From NCBI RefSeq assembly GCF_026914185.1, contig NC_070559.1, positions 992,001 through 1,056,000 of the forward strand: a DNA stretch of 64,000 nt, in the 5' to 3' direction. Below, one piece after another: positions 22,012 to 33,562 of the stretch (positions are counted from its first letter, which is position 1; the number at the start of each line of letters is the position of its first letter). Under the pieces are notes generated by a model. It was not told the DNA's origin. It ran no database searches and saw only the letters and a list, made by a program, of their open reading frames with translations. The position numbers and the translations under genes are program-made. The stretch is from Puccinia triticina (Eukaryota > Basidiomycota > Pucciniomycetes > Pucciniales > Pucciniaceae).

Positions 22012-25000
22012 GGGGATGTTGATTTTTACATGCTGTGTTTTACATTGTATCCCCAATGTAAAGCGCACAGCATGTAAAATTCAATGATGGGTGCAATATT
22101 GTGATTTTTACATCCGGTTACAAAAATACCGCAGGATGTAAAGCAGCCCAATGTAAAAGCAGCTGTGTAAAAGTATACCGGGATTTGGCACAATGCAATT
22201 TTACAGTCTAATTATCACAATTTACATAGCATGCAAAAAGCGTGCCATGTAAAACTGAAGTTGCCGCAGAAAGTATTTAGAATTGCACACTGCCTCACCA
22301 CCATGTAAAATCCACCCCATGCACAAATCAACCTTGAAATACCTAATCTGCAAATTTGCATGCTGTGTAAAAAAGCCCGAAAAATCAAGATAACACATAT
22401 CGGCGGCAACATCTCCGCAAAAAAAAAACAAGGGCCATGAGTAGAGGCAAAAGACCCAACACAAGTTAAAACCAACTTTCTTGCACTACCATAGCCCGTG
22501 CATCAAGAAAAAAGTGACTGAAAAATCAAGAAAAAAGCGATTGAAAAAGAAACAGGGGAGTCGAGCAAAGCGGGCAAAAAAACAACAATCAGGAATAGAA
22601 CTCCCTCAAGCCCCCCGGGCCTTCTTACCGCGCCCTCTCCCTGCCTTCTTTGGTATGAGGACCTCTGCCTCAGCCTGGTGGTTCTTCCAAAAAGAAACAA
22701 CCTTGCTTGCAGCCGTTGAATGCCGTTCCTTATTAGCTGTTGAGGGCTGCTCCGTTTCCAGGTCCGGGTTGCCCGGGTTTGCAATAGCCTTCTTAGTTGG
22801 CCGGATGCGCTTGTTCCCAGTCGCAGGAGTCGGTGCTGGGGGGGCCACCGCCACCGAAGCGGCCGACTGAGCATAAGCCGGAGTTGCAGTCAAGACAGGT
22901 GCGCTGACAAAGCCGTTTTTCTTCCGGCAGGGCTTCTTCTTGGTTGCTGCTTGGGCAGGTGCGGGGATCAACAGATCCGAGAAAATGGCCGGCGCAGACG
23001 CTGCCGGTAGAGCAGATCTAGGAGTTGCTTTCAGGTCTGGCGGACCGCAATCGTCAGCCCAACTCTTTTTCTTCTGGTGCGTGCGTTTCTTCGAGATAAC
23101 TTCATTGGGGGCCGATGGCAGCAGACCGGAGGAAACGGCCGGTATAGCCAAGCAGGACCCGCAGTTGCTGTCAAGGCCGGGGGACCGCCATTGTCCGTCA
23201 ATAGCTGTTTCTTCGGGCGACCTCTTTTTTTTGACCCCACGTGTGCCAAGGCTGATATGGACATAAGCAACGGAGGAGCAACCAAGTTCACGTCCTCTCC
23301 TACGGCTTTCTTAGGCTGCTTAATCCGAATCTTCAATTTCGGCCGGTCTTCCTGCGGTGGAGCAGCTGGAGTAGGATGCTCGGGGATTTCTGAATGAGCT
23401 GGACAAAAGGAAAAATAAGTAATCAGTAATCTAGCCAACAAGTATTAACCCACCAAAGCACCACTTACCTGTGTCAAGGTTGGGTAAGTTGGCGCCGGAC
23501 AAGGAGACCGTCTGCACAGGTTGGAGAAGGGAACCCGCCGGCCGGTCTGTATAGTAAGTCAATTATAAAACAGCCCGCATTTGTGAGAATGGAAGGTTTG
23601 CGCCTACTTGGGGGTTGTCTCGTGCAATATTAGCAATACTTTGATCAACAAAAAGATTCTCTTCGGGGGTCCATCGCCGGGAGTAGATCACCCAGCTAGT
23701 GTTGGGTTGCGCGCCACTGATACTACCCGGAACCCGATTCACCAACTGCGCAAGTCCGTCATTCTCGAGATCATTGTGCATCCACACGCCGGTGATGCCA
23801 TTGACATGGCGTAATACCTTGCCCCAATAATGGGACCCACCCCAGAAGCCGCGAGATACCAGAGTATAAACTTCCCCGGCGACCGTAAGGTTGAAAGGCC
23901 AATCAATTTTGGCCATGAATTCGAGCTGCTGGTCGTCGTCGGTGATAGTGGCAATGTCGACAAAAGCGTATAAGTGAAGAGGAGGCTTGTTCTTCTCCCA
24001 AGTTATCACCGAGCTCTTGTTCATGTATCGAGCAGGCGGTGTGGCTTTTGGAGCGGCCTTCTTCTTCTTCTTTTGGTCATTGGCAATACACAGATGGCAC
24101 TGCAGCCCCGTGACGCCTACCAGACCAATCAACGCCCACTGAGTAATCAGTTCGGTGATATTAGACAGGTTGATGTGATTCTTCTCAAACATGTCGCGGT
24201 TTATCGTCAATCCAGTCAAGGTCCTCTCTGCCCGGGGGTGCTGTGTCTGAGCCGCTTCGGGGTGGACAGGACATGTGAATACTCGAGTTTCATGGACCTG
24301 GAAGAGTGACGGAAGAACCTTTGACGAGTTCTTGCTGGGATCGAGGCACATACTCAAGAAGAGATCGGCGGAGGCAAAAGCACCGGGCACAAAGCAATGT
24401 GGGTTGCTTTGGTTAGCTAAGTCAAACATCTGTCTCGATCCGTTAGTGAGTGTGAGCCGCATAGAACCTTTGGGTTGGAGCTTGACCGTTGTCCAAGATG
24501 AGAAATGGGTGACTAAATTGAAAAACATGTCGTTCATCTTGCCGCCTGGTTGTTGAAGCCAAAGAGGACTATAAACCGCAAAGAGAGACTCGAGGGTAGC
24601 GGCTAACCAGCACCTGTTCTTCAGATTCTTGTAATCTTTATGGACCTTTGGTGTCGCAACATATGAGAGGAACGTTGAGTACATGTCTCAATTGATGTTG
24701 ACTGAATTTGGAGGCCGTCCACCTTTGGATCGTTTTTCTGGCCGTTCGCAAACAAGTTCATCTGTAGTATCTGGTGCTCGCCCATCGTTGAAAAAAGCCC
24801 GCTGACGTTTCGTTGGTTTTTTCCAGCCAACAGACTCGCTGATGTTGACTTGCTTTTGGGGTCGGTTTCCGTACTCAATTGGCATGCCGCGCATGACGGA
24901 AAGGTAGTCCCTCTCCAATGCCTTCACAAAACCATATAGCTCGACCATCCCGTGGAACAAGTGTTTCTTCCCAGAGCTGCTGAAAGAAACATCAGTTAAT

Positions 25001-27550
25001 AACAAGAAAAAATGAGGATGAGTTGAAAAAGAATGGAAGAAACTTGCCTGAACATGTAGTAAACGCGGTGCATGCTCTCTTGAGCGTTGGTGGAGCTTGG
25101 CAGACCATCTTCTCCATTGGGAGAATCCTTGAGCATTACACGTCGGCTGGGGAATAAAGTTGCTTCGACATCCGACATCGTCCACCAATCCAGCCACTTC
25201 CTAACCTTTGGAAACCGCCAACGAATCTCATCAATCCTCTCTTCGTGAGTCTTTCCAGCCTTGGCGTTGGTCAGTAAGAGGTTGGTGCACATGGTCTCAA
25301 ACGGCTTCTGAGAGAGAGGATGGAACGTTGAGCAGTGCATCCAAATGCCAGCAGGAAAGAAGTCAGAAATCTGCTTACAACTTCATCTGCCATGATCACG
25401 GATCTGTTTTGTTTGATGCGAGTGACTGAAGCCTCGAAGTGGTGACTGCAGCCCTTCAAATGCCCAATGGCGACTTGGTTGGTGGTGTTGAAGACTTCCA
25501 TGAAAGCAGCAATGAATCCATTACGTTGGGCGCTTGAGAAGTCGACCACGCTTCGTACAAGTTGTTCACGCTCGTCCTTGAGAATTGAGGGGATCATAAA
25601 CTGCTTGAACAGCACGGCGAAGTGAGTCTGATAGTATCTCTCGGATAGGCCTCGTATCCAGCTGAGTTGAACCGGGATCCAGCGGTTGATTTCGCTGCAG
25701 TACATTGATGTTGTGAGGAGATAACCGTTTTCAAAAAACCTGTAAGTCACGTCGGAAAGCAAGCCGCCGCTGTACAACTTGTTACCCTCTTCCGAACGAG
25801 CCAGAAGCCTCTCCGCCATCCACTTAGTCTGGAAAGTGGAGTGTTCGTTACCGCCACTGAAAGATGAAGAAATAATCTCTAGTCCCTTACTGGTTGGCCA
25901 AGCGGAAGAAAAAAGGATAGATTGTCAGCACGTTGAAGATGAAAAAAGAAAAAATGTTACTCAACCGGTCCCACTCAAACATCCCCAATATAAACATATC
26001 TCCCATACCTGCGCCGTTCTTCTCGGGGCTAAGGTTCAACTCGCGCAACACTTCCCGGCGGAGGTAGCGGAGACAATCCAAATTTCCAAACGATTCGTGG
26101 ATATCTGCCACACTGCTGAATGGCTGGGTGGTATTTTCTGGATTGGGGACCCCTACCTATAAAAACCCACAAGAGCTCGGGTCAATGAATAGAAAGGTAT
26201 ATGTGAAACCAACTGAAGTACTTTACCTTCAATTCAAGTGCCCGTGCCCTGGGGTTCTTCTTGATCTCCTCCACGAACTTGGCTTTTGCGAGGGGGTCTG
26301 CCTTCTTCGCGGTTGGCCATGGATGGTCGTGATACCCATGATGTCGCAAAAGGCCCCAGCCTGTATCCTTGTGAGTGTCGAACCGGGTCCATGTACCCTC
26401 GCATGCCTTCCAATAGACAGTTCCAGGGCATTCGCCAGCGCTTCCACCACAAGGTAAGTTCCTGACAACAAAAAAAGAATAAATCTATGATGAGTGGAGA
26501 TAGCTTATTGGACAGGAGAGCGAAGGAAACACTTACAAATCAAGGAGCTTTTGAATTTTTCCGGGCCCGGTGGGGGGAGGCCCGGTGTAATCACACCCGC
26601 CGTTGTCACACAGAAGGACACCAAGGCATCTGTACCGCCAAACTTTCCATGCGCCATCTGCGCGGCTGTCGCAGTTGATTGTTTTGCTGAAGCCAACCGA
26701 CCCAAAATTTGTGATGTTGTCGCCGGGTTTGAGGACGAATTTGGTGAGTCGATTGGGATAAATGGGATAGCCCTGCTCGTCCAGTATGCAGTCGTGGTCA
26801 ATGTATGTGACATGGTCTTGGTCCATTCCATGGGGTATGTCCCAGTTGGATGGCTTCTTCCGCTTCGTCAAAGGGACAATTAGCCGGGCCGGAGGGTGGG
26901 GTGCTTCAATTGGAAAGGTGGGGTCCATGGGAAGCATTGCGGGTGTGATTGCAAATAGAAACTGAAAAACTGTGGCTGGGGTACTATCAGATTGAATGAA
27001 TGATATTATTAGCGGCTGGGTGATTCTGGAGATCAGAGACGGAGAAAATGGCAAATAGAAATGGAGAACAAACTCGGAATGATCCTGGCCATGATGGTGT
27101 GTGTACACCTGTTGGGTGAGAATGTTCGATGACCGTTGGGTGAGAATTTTCGATGACCATTGGGTGAGAATGGTGTACGCAGGCGGCGGTTTGGGGGAGG
27201 GGATGGCGGTGCGTGGGATGGATGGGCATGAAAAGTCTGCTTTGGGCAGAGGTACATATCATGTAAATTTTCCTAACTAGGTTGGAAAATTGCATGTATC
27301 GGGGCGAGCTGGGGGATTTACACCCCCTTGTAACATGGTTGTGAGCAGACAGGGTGTGAAACTACCGGATGTGGATGCGCAGGGGTGATTTTGCAGTCTG
27401 CTATTTACATGCTTCGACTTTACGTCCTGTGGTTTTGAGGCAAGTGACTGTAAAATTACATGCGCGTGGGATTTTCAGTATTTTTACATGTGGTGGGCTT
27501 TACATGCTTGTGTCACTGTAAATGTGTACCATGTAAAATTCACCCACCCC
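22012..27550 (-). mobile_element. MULE DNA transposon with intact 9-bp target duplication
   Basis: 5539 bp bounded by the perfect 9-bp direct repeat ATAAATTAA (22003-22011, 27551-27559), the target size typical of Mutator-like elements. Terminal inverted sequence starts GGGGATGTTGATTTTTACAT at the left and GGGGTGGGTGAATTTTACAT (complement) at the right. Subterminal regions of about 500 bp carry many copies of TTTTACAT/ATGTAAAA in both orientations. One multi-exon gene fills the interior on the minus strand. Confidence 0.9.
22606..26937 (-). CDS. MULE transposase with GCM-type N-terminus, C19-like protease domain and AT-hook tail (one premature stop)
   Basis: Exons (minus): 26937-26537, 26461-26227, 26156-25966, 25856-25379, 25307-25048 (followed by a GC donor), 24979-23608, 23546-23469, then a tail to 22606. 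Through 23469 all phases fit. Residues about 30-210 are GCM-like: SNWDIPHGMDQDHV, CDNGGCDYTGPPP, LRHHGYHDHPWP. Residues about 210-520 are the MULE transposase: LRYLRREVLREL, TFQTKWMAERLLAR, LLSDVTYRFFENG and VVDFSSAQRNGFIAAFMEVF carry the likely catalytic acids. After a TGA at 24690-24688 (probably CGA to TGA) the same frame continues into KNLKNRCWLAATLESLFAVY, a Cys-box-like motif, and GFWGGSHYWGKVLRHVNG, a His-box-like motif, of a USP/C19-like fold. The tail has KKRGRPKK and GRGRGKKARG, with one or two frame breaks. Intact before those lesions. Confidence 0.82.
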
Positions 27551-27559
27551 ATAAATTAA

Positions 27560-28255
27560 GGGGGGTCACCCACTCAAAGTACCCCCTTATTCCTATTCCT
27601 TCATGTACTAATTGTATAAATAAGAATTGGCCACAGAAAGCGCCCAAAAATAGTATTACATACAAAAATTGAGTAAAACAATTAAAGTACATAAAAATAA
27701 ACTGTTGTACAATAATGAGTAATATTACTTGTGTAAAAATACCTCGTGAAAGTATTATGTAGACTTCTACAGAAGCTCTTTCACATGACAATTGGTTATA
27801 AATATGTCATGTGACAGAGTCAGGGAAATTAGTCTATTTCAATACAATTAAAATACCCACAGCCAAGCCCTTTTCACGGCTACAGCCCTGGATACTCCCA
27901 TAGGGAGAAAGGACTCAGTGTTTTACGCCCACTGAAGTCCCCTCTATAAATAGAGGCCTCTTTGGCCCTCAGGAAAAGATCCTCCAGACCATTCACCGCC
28001 CATAAACTGTAAGTTTGCCGTGAATATTCTCCTCTGCTACTATTGTAGCCCCTTTTCCTTTTAAACCATCCCCAGCACGTAAAATCCACTGGATTAAACC
28101 TTTAAATATCAAAAATCCCTTATTAGCATATTTACAAGCTTTATCCTTAAAAGTAGTTGCCGTAAGACCCCCGCCTCTGACAAGCAGCCAATCAGCTTAA
28201 GCGCTTACCACCTACTTTTTACGCCAAATTTATTCCCTGTAATTAATAATTATAT
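27560..28255. other. Repeat remnant with a promoter-like block, no gene seen
   Basis: AT-rich sequence with a short palindrome TCACATGACA...TGTCATGTGA (27781-27813) and a TATA-like CTATAAATAGAGGCC near 27942, which looks like an LTR promoter remnant. No protein-coding signal recognised. Confidence 0.4.
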
Positions 28256-28540
28256 CCCACTTTCTTAAATTCACAAAAACCTAGACCTCAAGATCTAAGT
28301 TTTGGGGTGTTTTTTTCTCACAAAATGGGACAAAAATGTCCCATTATTCTCACTACGCACATTGAAAATCCCCAAAGGCCCGGAGGCCCTATGGATGACC
28401 CCCCAGCTGTGCCAAAGCAACAAGCAAAAAGGGGCCGGTTGTTAGAGGTTTCCAGGGAGGGCCTAACCAATCAGTTAGGGGGCTCCCAGGGAGGGGGTAG
28501 GACGAAACCGGATCCCCTGGGGGGCATTCCAGCTTGACAT
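28256..28540 (+). repeat. Dispersed repeat D, copy 2
   Basis: From ATCCCACTTTCTTAAAT to CCGGATCCCCTGGGG it matches 62372-62650 at high identity, including GGCCCTATGGATGACC and AGGGAGGGCCTAACCAA. A TATATA block (28550-28556) follows. Probably part of an LTR or TRIM, but the ends were not resolved. Confidence 0.65.
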
Positions 28541-29560
28541 TGGTGCCTGCTTTATATACTTGCACAAATGACCTCCTGCCATCATTGCACGTATCCAGCC
28601 TTTGCGTCCAGCCAGGACCAGGTCCAGCTGCCAGCTCAACTCAACAACACACGCGACAGATACGACAAGCCTCGACGTCACTGTTGCAAAATGCCATGCA
28701 GGTGTATCTCTTGAATACACTTGGATCATTGACCATTGTTGGGGCCCACCAGCTTGAGTAACCCAGCCACAAGACAACAACAACTCCATCTGCCGCCCTG
28801 GCAGGTGCTTGTGCACAAGTCCTCGAAAAACAGTCCCTGTATGTGCTTGCATCATGCTCAGGAGTCAGGGTACAGAACATCAGAGAACTCGGTGAGACTC
28901 GGTGTCACCCTCCACATGCAACTCAACAACGACCAACCCCCTCTGCCATACGTTCCCGGAGTCTACCAAGCGGATAGCCATCAAGCTTGCGAAGGGCTTC
29001 CATGAATTGAGTTCATCTCGCTGTTCTATCCGCGCTCGTTGGCCGGAAGACTCAACAATCAAGGCCCCTTGCTCGGCGGGCCTGACTCCAAGGTTGATGA
29101 AGTCTATGAACCGGCCCCGAGAATTTTGGAAGTCAATCACATCAGACAGTTGGCTGCATACATTGTCAAACTGGAAGCTGGTAAGGCCTTTCTCCCTTTC
29201 CCCGAGAAAATATTGTTTCAAGAAGATTCACAGTGTCCCTTTTTTTGGACTCTGGTTCCAGGGGAGGAGGGGAGGAGCAGGCGGCGCAAGCGGGAGCGCG
29301 CCAACGCGGCCCAAATCGAAGCTCCTGAACGGCCATCTGCTGACCTACCCCATCCGACTGGAGTCGACCGACAAAGAGCTCGTTGAACGCTTCACACGGA
29401 AGCAGGATCTCTTGAACGCTTGGAAACGCTCGGCACCCACTTTTTCTCCCTGCTCTGTTCTCAGCTCTCCTTTCTCCGACTGTACCTCAAGCAACATCTG
29501 CAGACGCCCTCAAAGCCATCTGCGTCCTCGACAAGCTCCACAAAAGCCACTCAATCGACC
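28541..29560. other. Unassigned stretch with open frames on both strands
   Basis: A 310-codon plus frame (28902-29834) and a 113-codon minus frame (29221-28880) overlap. Neither has a family motif that I recognise, and the plus frame runs on into the hairpin repeats. I do not call a gene. Confidence 0.4.
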
Positions 29561-30258
29561 GCACGGCCCCATGGTCATCTCAAACGGCCCTCGCTCCCTG
29601 GACTCATCCTTTCCTTTTCCTATGGTCTTGAACGGATCGGCGGAACGACCGGCCCCTGCCACACGACTCAGCAAGGTCGCCGGCGTATCCAATCTCAAAC
29701 AAGAGCTCTTGGACAGCCGACGCCGCCCTTTGCTCGATGGTTGTACAGGCCGCCAAGACTCAGAATTACCAACCCCCCCCCCCCCCCCCCCCCTTGCTCG
29801 ACGGTCACAGAGGACCTTCACGCTGAAATCCTGAACCTATCCAGTTCGACGGCCATGCAGGACCGCCGAACTGAGGCCCCAAGCTCCCCGAAGCCCTCGA
29901 CGGCCACACAGGACCGCCGAGACAACCCTCTACAAGCTCCTGACCCCCTCGACGGTCACACAGGCCCGCCGAGTTGACCAACGACTCCCCCTTGCTCAAC
30001 GGTCATACGGACCGCCACACCGAAAACCCAAGCTCCCGACGCCCTCAACGGCCACACAGGATCGCCAAGACGGTCCCTACATGCTACAAATCTCATGAAG
30101 ACCCCCTTCAAGCCCCCTTCCTACCTCGACCAAACAATTGACCGGACCGATGCCCCAACGGCCACATAGGATCGCCGAGACGGTCCCTACATGCTACAAA
30201 TCTCATGAAGACCCCCTTCAAGCCCCCTTCCTACCTCGACCAAACAATTGACCGGACG
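29560..30258. repeat. GC-rich hairpin repeat cluster with C21 tract and a 110-bp tandem pair
   Basis: Repeated imperfect hairpins of the type CTCGACGGYCACACAGGMCC-GCCGAG, a run of 21 C (29773-29793), and a tandem duplication of 110 bp (starting at CGGTCCCTACATGC, 30071 and 30181). ORFs through it are proline/arginine-rich repeat artefacts. Confidence 0.75.
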
Positions 30259-31150
30259 ACAGCTCACCCAGCCCGTGTGTTTTCTTGTACTCAAACAGAT
30301 GATCAATTTTTCAATCAATCACACAGCCCCACCTCCTCTCTACAAAGTTGTCAGATCCTGACTAGACATGGTTAACCCGGCCAGCTGATATTGATTCTGA
30401 ATTACCAGGGTACATACTACATTTGAAAAACCTGGGGCAATAATCAGAGTCTACAAGATTTGATTGTAAGGCTTTAATTAAATGGGTGAATACCCTCCTG
30501 CTTTGATAAATTAGAGAAAGGACAGTAGGCAATATTCTCTTTAGTAATTTCTGGTTTACATTAAATTCTTCTGGTTGTATGCATTGGGTTTAGTTTTCTG
30601 TTTCTTCCTGATGAATGAAATTGAAATCCCTTGATAATGTTGGGCAAAATTGACACTCAGTTGAAATTTGATTTAATGTCAAGCAAAAGTTTCTTGCATG
30701 TGTGAAATCATATTGGCCTATCTTAAACATTGTTGAGGGTATATGTAATTCAGGGGAATTGATATTACACAAAGAAACTCATTGGTTATAATTTTTTTTT
30801 TTTTTTCAGGGCTATAAATAACTTTCTTACTTGGCACAGCTAATATTACACCACAATAATCATAATGCTGAATTCTAATTAGTACACAGTGCACACTTCA
30901 ATTTTCAAGGGGGGGGGGAGGGTGATGCCTGAGGGTACAGCAGCATAGCTGCCCAGAAGAATTCTAACCAACTTCAAACAGTGTTGATGAAAATCATATT
31001 GAGTTTTTCTAAAGATCTTGTCAGTTTGGGGGAATATTTGATTAAATTTGATTTTCCTACAGTGTACGCAGATGTAGCCTATGCAGGGTAAAAAAATACA
31101 GACATCTGAGAGGAGTAGGGAGATAATTTTCATCAGCTTAGCCAAATTTT
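30259..31150. other. AT-rich spacer, no gene seen
   Basis: No recognisable gene. Possibly the body of the non-autonomous Helitron that ends at 31287. Confidence 0.45.
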
Positions 31151-31162
31151 CAGCTGTGAAGG

Positions 31163-31287
31163 CTGGCTATCCTGTCAAGGGAAGAGCTGATTAGAAGAGG
31201 GGGAGCAGCTGAACCTTGGGATTTCAGCTGGGGGGGTTGCCGGCTGGAGCTTCATCCCTGCAGCGGCGTAGCCGCTTTAAACTCTAG
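31163..31287 (+). mobile_element. Helitron 3' terminus, second copy
   Basis: GGCTATCCTGTCAAGGGAAG near the start matches the 10.1-kb copy. The hairpin GCGGCGTAGCCGC (31263-31275) is followed after 8 nt by CTAG (31284-31287) and T. In the two hairpins only the loop base differs (GAA versus GTA). The 5' end was not identified. Confidence 0.65.
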
Positions 31288-31784
31288 TATTATTAATTAC
31301 ATAATAAATTCTCCTCTTTTTAAAGAGTGTTTTAAAACCCTTGTAGTGGCCAAATTACCACAAAACAAGTTTAGTAATTTATATTACTAGTGTTTACATC
31401 AGCACAGTTATAGTGCTAGGGCCCAAAACCCTTAATTTTGACGGGTTTTTGCCCTAAGTTTCATAAACAGAGCTGTCAGGTTTTGGCTGCCCTGGGCAGT
31501 GGGATGGAGTGCACACCCATTTGAGTGCCCCTTGTTCACTTATAATTATTCTACATCATCTATGGCAGGAGTTCATGCACATGATATTGATACCTCATTC
31601 TTGTTCTTTTCTTCCAATTGGAGTTCATTCTTGTGAAGCATCTTATTGTTTCTTTTGGCCTATTCAAGAAAATAGACAATTTCTTGCCAATTATAAGCAA
31701 TCAACTGTCCACTTTGTCCAGCTAATACAATATCTAATCACCAACTTGGTCATATAGGTTAATTGGAAGTGATTCAGGTCAATA

Positions 31785-33101
31785 GGGGGTTTCAAACCAC
31801 CTCCAGGAAGTGGTCCAGGTTGGCATTTCCAGCCAAAAAATCCCCTGCCAAAAAAACACTCCTGTGACATGGAGTTTGAGTCCCCCCAAATGTTCAAGTA
31901 CAGGAATTCAGACCCAGAAATCACTCCCAGGAAAGGCAGGAGGCTTTTTCTGAGTATATTCCATTGCGCCGGTGTCCCAAAGGGCCATTGTGATGATGAG
32001 TTTGTACCTCCTAAACTCATCAACACCCACCACACCACTGGTTTGTACTCTAGATGGATGGTCCAAACTGCCCATTAAGAAGTTTTGAGTCATCTTGACG
32101 ACCGTTTGTACTGGTCATTGAGCAGTTTGAGTCCTCTTAATGACCGGTACAAGCCGGTCATTGGTGAGGTCTGAGTCCTCCCAATGTGCAAAACAGAGCA
32201 ACCAAACCCTGTTGAACCTCAGCCCCGAACTGAACTGAACCCCCAGGAGGTTTTTTCTCACCATCTTTTGACCCTACAAACTGGTCATCAAGGTGACTGG
32301 AGCTTCTTGATGGCTGGTTTGACCAGTCATTGAGAGAACTCAAACCCTCTTGATGGTTGGTCAGCCCGGTCATTGAGAGGGCTCAAGCTGCTCAATGACC
32401 AGTACAAACTGGTCATTGAGATGACTCAAGCTGCTCAATGACCGGTCTGGATGGTCAATTGGAGGAATCAAACCCTCTCAATGACCGGTCTGCCCGGTAA
32501 TCAAGAGGGCTCAAGCTGCTCAATGACCAGTACAAACTGGTCATCAAGATGACTCACCTTCTCAATGACTGGTCTGACCAGTCATTGAGAGAACTCAAGC
32601 TCCTCAATGACTGTCTGGATGGTCATTGGGAGGAATCAAACCTAATCAATGAGTTGAGTCATCTTGATGACCAGTTTGTACTGGTCATTGAGCAGCTTGA
32701 GCCCTCTTGATGACCAGGCAGACCGGTCATTGAGAGGGTTTGATTCCTCCCATTGACCGTCCAGACTGGTCATTGAGCAGCTTGAGTCATCTCAATGACC
32801 GGGCTGACCAACCATCGAGAGGGTTTGAGTTCTCTCAATGACTGGTCAAACCAGCCATCAAGAAGCTCCAGTCACCTTCATGACCAATTTATACGGTGGG
32901 AAGATGGTGAGAAAAAACCTCCCGAGGGTTCAGTTTGGAAGGGTTTGGTTGCTCTGTTTTGCACCAGTTTTTCCTGATTTCCTGGAGCTCCTGGAGGGTC
33001 TTCCCAGTCAGGAATCCAGGTCTGCAGGAGGCGTTCCAGGTTGTGTTTTTTTCCTGGAAAGTCAGACCTGGACAACTTCCTGGAGGTGGTTTGAAACCCC
33101 C
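31785..33101. mobile_element. Large foldback element with TA flanks (Tc1/mariner-like MITE)
   Basis: 1317 bp. Inverted ends GGGGGTTTCAAACCACCTCC with TA on each side (31783-31784, 33102-33103). Between arms of about 300 bp lie many hairpin units built on TGACCGGTYTGACCRGTCA, closely related to the 45-bp satellite at 6.5-8.6 kb. The left half reads as the inverse of the right half. No transposase. Confidence 0.75.
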
Positions 33102-33562
33102 TAATATCTGCCTCATGACCAATTTTGCGCCCAGAAACTGTTTGTTGAACAGTTGGTTGGTTGGGCTTTCTGCTTGTCAATTGGGTGTCAGCTTCTAGAC
33201 TTCCTTTTTGTGTCTACAATTCTAGTGTGCAGCTCTTTGGTAGGATTTTGACCAATCTCAAAGCCAAATTAGAATTTTATATATCATGATCAGCAAAAGA
33301 ACATAAACCCAAAAAGAAAACATATGAGAACAACCTTTATGGCAAGAGAGGTGAGCACAAAAAGGTCCCCAAATCCTAGCAACAAGAATCAATGGAAATT
33401 CATAATGAATGGAAGAAGAACACAAATGAGAAGAGAGAGCAAACAGAACAGGAGGAGTGGGGAGAGGATAGGGGAGGAGAGGGATGAGAAGGTGAGGATA
33501 TGCAGTCTTCCATGTATTCCCGGAGTCTATGTATGTTTTGAGAAGAAAGGAAGATTGAATGT

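Noticed and set aside
28902..29834. 310-codon plus-strand ORF as a host gene
   Set aside because: It runs into hairpin repeats and a C21 tract, with no recognised motif and equal open frames on the other strand.
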